IMG/VR virus record: IMGVR_UViG_3300042881_002388
Span: 1-45,182 of that record
Reading direction: 5' to 3' (one strand)
From: a virus
DNA: 45,182 bases
Both the position numbers and the translations under genes were made by a program. Every line of letters begins with the position of its first letter. The stretch's first letter is position 1. Below, in pieces: positions 40,365 through 45,182 of the stretch. The notes beneath the pieces are model-generated. The model saw nothing but the letters and a program-made list of their open reading frames with translations, was not told the origin of the DNA and made no database searches.

Positions 40365-42151
40365 GCAATCCCCCCGAATCCATTGACGTCCTGCAGGATC
40401 TGCAGCGTCTCGGTGATATACCAGTTGTGATCTATGTCGCCCGGCAGCGCCTCGGGCAGGTCCATCAGGGGACGTGCGCCTTCGCTGCGCGAGACCGTGT
40501 AGCCGTTGATCTGGTAGCGCAGCGCGCCGGTCACCTCGCGCGCGTAGTACCAGCGCACGGCCTTCCCCAGGTACGCGCCGTGCTGGTCGACGGCGCCGCC
40601 CTTCACGGTGCGCAGCGTCAGGAATTTGCGCACGTCCGTGCAGCCCCGGATGGTGTCCTCGACGCTGCTGCCATCGCGGAGCCACCGCACGGCAGCCTCG
40701 GTGCAGATCGTCGTCGTGGGGTTCTTCGACAGTCCGCCCGTGGCGTAGGCGCCTTTCAGCTTCACGGAGCCGTCGGGCTTGATCGCGATGTAGTTGTTGA
40801 CGTCTCGAGAGTACAGCGCGCGGTAGCCCATCTCCTCGGTGCTGAACCCCGTGCGCGCTTCCCAGTCGGCGACGATCGCCGCCATCGCAGCGGTGTCGAC
40901 CTTGTGGCAACGGATCACGATGCCGTCGGTGTTGGCGCTGACGACCGCGATGCCCTCGGCCTCGAGCGCTTCGATCAGCATAAGGAGCGCGAGCTGCCCG
41001 GTGAGCGTGACCTGCACCAGGAGATCGGGACTGTAAAGCCTGCTGTACTTGCTGCCCAGCTTGCCGAAGCTCCCGTTCACCACGATCTTCAGCACGTCCG
41101 CCGTGACCTTGTCGCCGGCTGCCTTCGCCGCCAGGCGTCGGTCGACGATCGACTGGTAGACCCGCAGGAACTCCTGCCCCATCTGCTGGGGCGCGAGGCC
41201 GAGCCGCAGGATGATCGCGGGGTAATAACTCGCGACGTCACGATCAACCAGGACGTGATCGGTGTCGGCCTCGACCGCCTGGTTCGTTTCACTGGAGTGC
41301 AGCCCGCCAATGCCGAGCCGGTAGATGCCGGCGCCGATCTGGATCGAGCGGTTGTGCAGGGCGTCGGGCTCGCGCACCGCGCCGGTTGCCATCACCAGGA
41401 ATTCGGCGGCCTCGATGTCTGCCAGCAGGGCCTGCAGGGGCGCCGTGGTGAACGTGAGCCACGCGGGCGTGCGGTAGCGGTAGATCGTGCCATCCTTCAC
41501 GTCAGCGCGCTCCACGGGCTTGCCACGCGCACGCTCGACCTCGCGCACGATCACGGCCTCTGCGATCTGTGCGTCTGACTTGGAGCGCAGATCCATCCCG
41601 TACTGCTGGCCCATCTTGGCGCGCAGTTCGATCTGCGGGAGCAGCGTGCGGTAGAGCTCGGCGGTGAGCGCGAGATCGTTTCTGCAGTACGCACGGAGCA
41701 CTGCGCGCTGCTCCACGGAGATCGACTCGTGGGGCTCGATCGGCAGATCCTGGAGCTTGGGGGTGTGCAGGCGCCCGCCGTACAGTTTCAGCGAGGCCTT
41801 GCCAGGGGCGACCTCGATCAGGTCGATGTGATCCAGATCCTCCAGCAGCTCAACGCCGAAGCGCTTCGCGAACTCCCAGCCTCGGAGGTTGCGCTCGATG
41901 ATCGCATCGGCCCCGACCTTCAACTGCTCGCACGATGCGCCGGCAAGCGCGTAAGCGATCAGCGGGAGATCGAAGCTCGTGCCGTTGAACGTGACCAGAG
42001 TGTGCTTGCGCAGGATGCGCGCCAGTCGGTCCGTGTCCAGGGGCTGACCCTCGAACTGCTCGAGCTCGAAGGTCGCCCCTGTTTGCACGTTCATCCCCGA
42101 CACCAAGACGTAGTCGCGGTAGATCTCGGTGTCGAGGACGATGGTGGTCAC
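40361..42151 (-). CDS. Family-B-like DNA polymerase with 3'-5' exonuclease
   Basis: A 596-aa replicative polymerase starting at GTG 42151 (GTGA overlap). Exonuclease: DTE at 7-9, TFNGTSFDLP (N56, D61) and YCRND (D159). Polymerase: motif A DRDVASYYP (303-311), motif B KIVVNGSFG (355-363) and motif C ANTDG (406-410). Motif C has Asn instead of the first Asp of the usual DTD, a variant I recall in this phage lineage; the catalytic Asp (409) is kept. It is the core replication enzyme and lies between the ssDNA-binding protein and small accessory genes. Confidence 0.88.
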   Translation of the reverse strand: MTTIVLDTEIYRDYVLVSGMNVQTGATFELEQFEGQPLDTDRLARILRKHTLVTFNGTSFDLPLIAYALAGASCEQLKVGADAIIERNLRGWEFAKRFGVELLEDLDHIDLIEVAPGKASLKLYGGRLHTPKLQDLPIEPHESISVEQRAVLRAYCRNDLALTAELYRTLLPQIELRAKMGQQYGMDLRSKSDAQIAEAVIVREVERARGKPVERADVKDGTIYRYRTPAWLTFTTAPLQALLADIEAAEFLVMATGAVREPDALHNRSIQIGAGIYRLGIGGLHSSETNQAVEADTDHVLVDRDVASYYPAIILRLGLAPQQMGQEFLRVYQSIVDRRLAAKAAGDKVTADVLKIVVNGSFGKLGSKYSRLYSPDLLVQVTLTGQLALLMLIEALEAEGIAVVSANTDGIVIRCHKVDTAAMAAIVADWEARTGFSTEEMGYRALYSRDVNNYIAIKPDGSVKLKGAYATGGLSKNPTTTICTEAAVRWLRDGSSVEDTIRGCTDVRKFLTLRTVKGGAVDQHGAYLGKAVRWYYAREVTGALRYQINGYTVSRSEGARPLMDLPEALPGDIDHNWYITETLQILQDVNGFGGIA

Positions 42152-42723
42152 GCAAAGTCATCCACGGCGACCTCGATCTCATCGAACTCGTCCGCTGCCG
42201 CAGCGCGCGAGCCCGCACCGAAGGTGTCGCCATCCCTCGCAAACTGGATCCCGCGGAGCGTCGCGTTGATGCGCTTGCCGTAGGCGTTGTCCTGAGCCCA
42301 GAACTCGACCGACGCATTCACGTAGCACCCGGCGTAGGGCTTGCCGCTGCGCTCGCTAAGTGGTGCACGGTTCGCATCGACCACGGTGGGCGCTGCCGTT
42401 TCTTGGGCGGAGGCGGCCACGAACATCGTCCCAAAGAAGCCGTCGTACTGGGCCTTCTCGTCGCCGTCGTGGAGCGCGACCTTGCCGACCTTCTCCAGGC
42501 CGGTGAGGATGGCGCCGGCCTTGTCCTTCCACTTCTCCTTCGCGACGTGCGTGATGGTCTTGCGGATGGCGGCGATCTGCGGGTCGTTCGCGTCCAGCAG
42601 CAGCGTCGCGCTGTAGCGGGGCTTGCCCTCGCCGTTCACGGTGCGGGGCTGGAATAGTGCCGGGAAGGCGAGCCGTGCGTCACGGATCATCAGGCGGCCA
42701 AGGGGTTGTTGTGCTGCGTTCAT
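42148..42723 (-). CDS. DUF2815-like ssDNA-binding protein
   Basis: A 191-aa protein with GGAG nine bases before ATG 42723. The pattern RLAFPALFQPRTVNGEGKPR, YSATLLLD, YDGFFGTMFVAAS and PYAGCYVNASVEFWAQDN, then GKRINATLRGIQFARDG is that of DUF2815, a single-stranded DNA-binding OB-fold family of phages. The acidic C-terminus (ADEFDEIEVAVDDFA) is typical of SSB-like proteins and may dock partners. It is located just before the polymerase. Confidence 0.87.
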   Translation of the reverse strand: MNAAQQPLGRLMIRDARLAFPALFQPRTVNGEGKPRYSATLLLDANDPQIAAIRKTITHVAKEKWKDKAGAILTGLEKVGKVALHDGDEKAQYDGFFGTMFVAASAQETAAPTVVDANRAPLSERSGKPYAGCYVNASVEFWAQDNAYGKRINATLRGIQFARDGDTFGAGSRAAAADEFDEIEVAVDDFA

Positions 42724-42755
42724 GTTTCAAGCTCCAGGATTGAAGGTTTCAAGCT
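42724..42755. repeat. Short direct repeat between two leftward genes
   Basis: GTTTCAAGCT occurs at 42724-42733 and again at 42746-42755. The second copy covers the stop of the Cas4-like gene, the first lies over the ribosome site of the ssDNA-binding protein. It probably arose by local duplication; a regulatory role is possible but not shown. Confidence 0.5.
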
Positions 42756-43990
42756 ACAAGGGTGAGATCAGCAAACTCCGCCACGACCGGCACGATCTCG
42801 AGTGCTGGGCGCGGATCTGACGCGGGGGCCACGTGGGGCTTCCCGTCGGATTGGGTGATGAGGTCTTGCACGCGCGACCACTGGCGATCGCCAATGACGC
42901 CGCTCTTCTTCAGCTTCTCGGCACTGGTGGGCGAGATGAGCTTCAGGTCGTAGGCCTGCTCGATCGTCAGCCGGAAGGTCTTGCGCAGCAGCTCCTCGGC
43001 GGCCTGGGTGCTGGACCACTGGCGCGCACCGCGCTTGCCGGGCACCAACTTCCAGCCGGGGACCGGCATGCCTGCCAGGAGTCTCCGCTCAGACTCGGTG
43101 CGGATCGCCTTGCACCAGTCCTCGATCATGTCGACGCGGGAGAGTGCGGCTGCGAGCCAGTCCTCGGGACTGTGCTCGTCGGCAGCGGACACGCCAGCCA
43201 CCGCAAACTCCTCGGGGCTTGCGGGCGTGAACCCGAGTGCGGTGTCGGCAACGGCATCGCGCAGCGCCGGGCACGTGGCCTTGGCACGGCAAAACTTGCA
43301 CTGCTTCTCGCCGGGGCGCAGATAGTCCTCAACGCGACCGACGGCCGCGGCTGCGCAATCCTCAATGGCAGCGCGCGCGACAGAGTCGGCCCAAGCGATC
43401 AGCGCCTCGGGCGTGGTGTCCCACTCGCTGGGGGCGCGGCGTGCGCGGGGCTGGCTGATCACCATGCGCACGCGCTCGAAGTCGGCGTATTCGGAAAAGC
43501 CCTCGATCGCGCCGAGCGCGTAGAGCGACATCTGCGGGTTCTGGTGCGCCTCGACCTCGACGCCACGGCCGTGCTTGTAGTCGATGACGATGATCTCGTC
43601 GCCCAGCAGGATGATCACGTCGGCCGTGCCCCAGGCATCCGACACCGGCACGCCGAGGGAGCGGGAGTAGTTGACGCGCTGCTCTGTGAGCACCACGCCC
43701 ATGTCGCCGGCGACGTCGGTCACGTAGTCCAGGCAGACCTGCACGGCCTCGGCCATTTCGGCCGTGACCTCGATCGTGTGGTCCTCGACGTCGATGTAGC
43801 GCCCGATGAACCCGGCTGCCGGGGTTTTGTACTGCAGTGCCCAGGAGAGCACCTGGTGCGCCGCGGTGCCCTCGGCAGCGTAGTAGGTCGTCTGGTCGCG
43901 GACGTCGGAGGCGATGACGTGCGAGCCGGGGCAGAGGATCTTCCGCTCAAAGCCCGAGGCTGACCAAAGAGAGTGTGCTGCTGCGCTCAT
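42749..43990 (-). CDS. DUF2800/Cas4-like nuclease
   Basis: A 413-aa PD-(D/E)XK nuclease. It starts SLWSASGFERKILCPGSHVI, then EGTAAHQVLSWAL (motif with H), GTADVIILLGDEIIVIDYKH (D and DxK catalytic part) and NPQMSLYALGAI (QxxxY). A cysteine group CKFCRAKATCPAL together with C20 can hold an iron-sulfur cluster as in Cas4/AddB. Residues about 290-400 form a helical C-terminus. Such enzymes process DNA ends for recombination and are usually next to an SSB-type gene, as here. Its stop and start overlap or nearly touch its neighbours. Confidence 0.85.
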   Translation of the reverse strand: MSAAAHSLWSASGFERKILCPGSHVIASDVRDQTTYYAAEGTAAHQVLSWALQYKTPAAGFIGRYIDVEDHTIEVTAEMAEAVQVCLDYVTDVAGDMGVVLTEQRVNYSRSLGVPVSDAWGTADVIILLGDEIIVIDYKHGRGVEVEAHQNPQMSLYALGAIEGFSEYADFERVRMVISQPRARRAPSEWDTTPEALIAWADSVARAAIEDCAAAAVGRVEDYLRPGEKQCKFCRAKATCPALRDAVADTALGFTPASPEEFAVAGVSAADEHSPEDWLAAALSRVDMIEDWCKAIRTESERRLLAGMPVPGWKLVPGKRGARQWSSTQAAEELLRKTFRLTIEQAYDLKLISPTSAEKLKKSGVIGDRQWSRVQDLITQSDGKPHVAPASDPRPALEIVPVVAEFADLTLVA

Positions 43991-44385
43991 TGCACGGCCT
44001 CCAGTTCGGCCAACTTCGCGGTCACGGCCCCGAAGGCCTCGCCCCAGCGGGCGGACTCGAGCTCCTTGAACGACTTCACGCCGAGCGATCCGGCAATGCC
44101 GGCGGCCGCATCGCGGTCACGGGCGGCGAGCTGGAGCACGACGCGCTGCAGTGCGGGGTAGTCCACCGACGGGGCAGGGGTTGCCACCACGGTCGGTGCG
44201 GGGGTGGTCGTGACCTCGGCGACCGCCTGCAGGCGGGGCTTCTCGCGCTTCGGCGCGGGCTTGGCCGGGGTCTCTTCTGCCGGGGTGATGTCGGTAAGCG
44301 CGCCGTTCAGCGTCGACTCGGGGATCTCGCGAAGCGCATGGAGCGCGGCCGAGAGGGAGTGAAAAGTCAGGGTTACCTGTATCAT
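43987..44385 (-). CDS. Hypothetical early protein with Pro/Ala linker
   Basis: A 132-aa protein from ATG 44385 with GGAGAG six bases upstream. It has an N-terminal beta strand (IQVTLTFHSLSAALHAL), a low-complexity Pro/Ala/Lys linker (about 38-75), and a C-terminal helical domain (YPALQRVVLQLAARDRDAAA; SFKELESARWGEAFGAVTA). Similar proteins occur before recombination nucleases in phages; their function is not known. The overlap with the Cas4-like gene (ATGA) suggests partnership with it. Confidence 0.65.
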   Translation of the reverse strand: MIQVTLTFHSLSAALHALREIPESTLNGALTDITPAEETPAKPAPKREKPRLQAVAEVTTTPAPTVVATPAPSVDYPALQRVVLQLAARDRDAAAGIAGSLGVKSFKELESARWGEAFGAVTAKLAELEAVQ

Positions 44386-44399
44386 CTGCAACTCTCCAT

Positions 44400-44657
44400 T
44401 TATCGAATGCTAAATTGTTGGTCGAAAAAAAACCCGTACTGGGTGCAGTCAATGTCGTACCGGTGCTCGGGCCACCCAGGGCGCGCCAGTGCGGCTTCGC
44501 GCCCGATCGCGCCAGGGTGGTCCTGCATCCAGCGCTTCTGGATCGAGACCATCTCGCAATACTTTTGATCCACGAGCTGTTGGTCCTGCTGGTCGTAGTG
44601 ACCGACCACGCCGAGCGCGATCAGGATGCCGATGCCGGCGGTAACTTCGCGGATCAC
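44400..44657 (-). CDS. Small membrane-anchored protein
   Basis: An 85-aa protein with GTG start 44657, overlapping the upstream stop (GTGA). Residues about 4-19 (EVTAGIGILIALGVVG) are a hydrophobic signal-anchor; the rest is soluble with two cysteines (KYCEMVSIQ; YDIDCTQYG). Its early position and anchored form resemble host-takeover or exclusion proteins, but no family is recognised. Confidence 0.6.
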   Translation of the reverse strand: MIREVTAGIGILIALGVVGHYDQQDQQLVDQKYCEMVSIQKRWMQDHPGAIGREAALARPGWPEHRYDIDCTQYGFFFDQQFSIR

Positions 44658-44896
44658 ACTGCACCCCCAAACACCGGCGAGGTGTTGGCGGCGTTCAAGG
44701 CCATGCGCGCGATGCTCGCGACCTCGTACGCCCGGAGGATGTCTACGGTCTCAACCAAGTAAAAACCGTGGGCGTCGGTCCACTCGATGACGCCGCAGGC
44801 GCGCAGATACCAGAAGGTCAGCTCGGCGTCTTGCTCGGTGGCAGCGTCACCCAGCCACTCGCGGATGCGGACGATCAGATCGGCGCGGGTGTTCAT
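44654..44896 (-). CDS. Small hypothetical early protein
   Basis: An 80-aa protein from ATG 44896, overlapping the preceding stop (ATGA). NTRADLIVRIREWLGDAATE, then LTFWYLRACGVIEWTDAHGF suggests a short helical DNA- or protein-binding module. No family is recognised. It is the second gene of the early operon and so expressed very early. Confidence 0.6.
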   Translation of the reverse strand: MNTRADLIVRIREWLGDAATEQDAELTFWYLRACGVIEWTDAHGFYLVETVDILRAYEVASIARMALNAANTSPVFGGAV

Positions 44897-45081
44897 GCTG
44901 CACCTCCGACGATCTGGCGTGCCAGCGCATCGGCGGACGCGAAGTCCGAAAAAATCTTCGCCACGGGCAGCACCTCGTTGGCATCGAGATCGAGGACGGT
45001 GACGGCGTAGCGCCCGTCCTGGCGCACGGCGATGCGGGCCTGCACGCCGGTCGCGTTGTCGGTGTAGATCAGTTGGTTCAT
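44893..45081 (-). CDS. First gene of the leftward early operon
   Basis: A 62-aa protein. ATG 45081 is chosen over GTG 45087 because GGAGG lies seven bases before it. MNQLIYTDNATGVQARIAV, DGRYAVTVLDLDANEVLPV and AKIFSDFASADALARQIV suggest a compact alpha/beta protein. It follows the operator-controlled promoter directly. Bases 1-33 of the window repeat its first codons. Function unknown; first-expressed phage genes often modify host processes. Confidence 0.7.
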   Translation of the reverse strand: MNQLIYTDNATGVQARIAVRQDGRYAVTVLDLDANEVLPVAKIFSDFASADALARQIVGGAA

Positions 45082-45174
45082 CAGCACGCCTCCGTGGTGG
45101 GGTTGAGACCAATGTAGCGTTTGCTACATTGGTCGTCAACAAAAAACCCCGCTGATCTGAAAAAAATTTCAGAC
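45049..45174. repeat. Terminal direct repeat, right copy
   Basis: Identical to 1-126. It ends inside the terminator hairpin and the last eight bases (45175-45182) do not continue the match. Confidence 0.95.
45107..45139 (-). promoter_or_regulatory. Leftward early promoter, right-end copy
   Basis: The second copy of the promoter and operator described at 59-91: -10 TACATT at 45111-45116, -35 TTGACG at 45134-45139, operator core at 45113-45128. This is the copy in direct register with the start at 45081. Confidence 0.8.
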
Positions 45175-45182
45175 GCTATGAA

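Noticed and set aside
1-45182. Phage RNA polymerase, tRNA genes, CRISPR array, insertion sequences
   Set aside because: No protein with single-subunit polymerase motifs, no cloverleaf-like sequence, no regular spacer array and no transposase were recognised on reading both strands.

Overview
The window is an essentially complete, GC-rich genome of a podovirus-like tailed phage, probably from a betaproteobacterial (or related proteobacterial) host. The first 126 bases recur exactly at 45049-45174, so the molecule is most simply read as a circular or terminally redundant unit of about 45.05 kb cut inside the early control region. The virion gene order resembles the Bordetella BPP-1 / Burkholderia podovirus group: a T7-like portal, scaffold, major capsid protein, a Bbp16-like cement protein, gp11- and gp12-like tail tube proteins, gp13/14/15-like internal proteins and one giant internal or 'polyvalent' protein. 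No diversity-generating retroelement, integrase or phage RNA polymerase was seen.

Layout. (1) Control region, 1-830 plus the terminal repeat: a leftward repressor-like gene and a 54-codon membrane gene end at a strong leftward terminator (93-134). Just beyond it lies a near-consensus leftward promoter with a palindromic operator between its -35 and -10. A divergent rightward Cro/YdaS-like gene starts at 829. (2) Rightward early genes, 829-4702: Cro-like protein, a C5-cytosine methyltransferase that shares its DNA with a second long reading frame, a primase-helicase, a repeat-rich noncoding stretch that could be an origin, and a small HTH protein. (3) Rightward late genes, 4713-37009: terminase, portal, a metallophosphoesterase, scaffold, capsid, decoration and tail genes, internal virion proteins including one of 2856 aa, a fibre/tailspike, a second tailspike, an M15 endolysin, two membrane proteins and a third, AT-richer tailspike. 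(4) Leftward early/replication genes, 45081 down to 37077: small proteins, a Cas4-like nuclease, a DUF2815-like ssDNA-binding protein, a family-B-like DNA polymerase, a VRR-NUC nuclease, two small zinc-ribbon proteins, a SNF2-type helicase, a DUF6378-like protein and a DUF3653-like regulator.

Regulation. The leftward block appears to use host sigma-70-type promoters with an operator of the form TGTAnnGTTTGCTACA, which recurs in the divergent switch and, degenerate, before the 37.5 kb regulator. The late block carries five copies of an exact 11-bp element, GTGTCCGTGAC, each followed after exactly 16 nt by a -10-like hexamer. These look like a separate late promoter class read by host polymerase, perhaps with a phage or host factor. 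Most neighbouring genes overlap by ATGA, GTGA or TGATG, so translation is probably coupled.

Most interesting points: the dual-coding methyltransferase locus; the late promoter family, two members of which place the predicted start of RNA at the start codon; a terminase large subunit whose only sensible start is CTG inside a CTGA overlap; a three-locus operator system without an integrase; a giant protein carrying a zincin motif, an ADP-ribosyltransferase-like insert and a possible nested gene; and three separate pectate-lyase-type tailspikes. All calls rest on reading the sequence and on memory of protein families; no database search was run.
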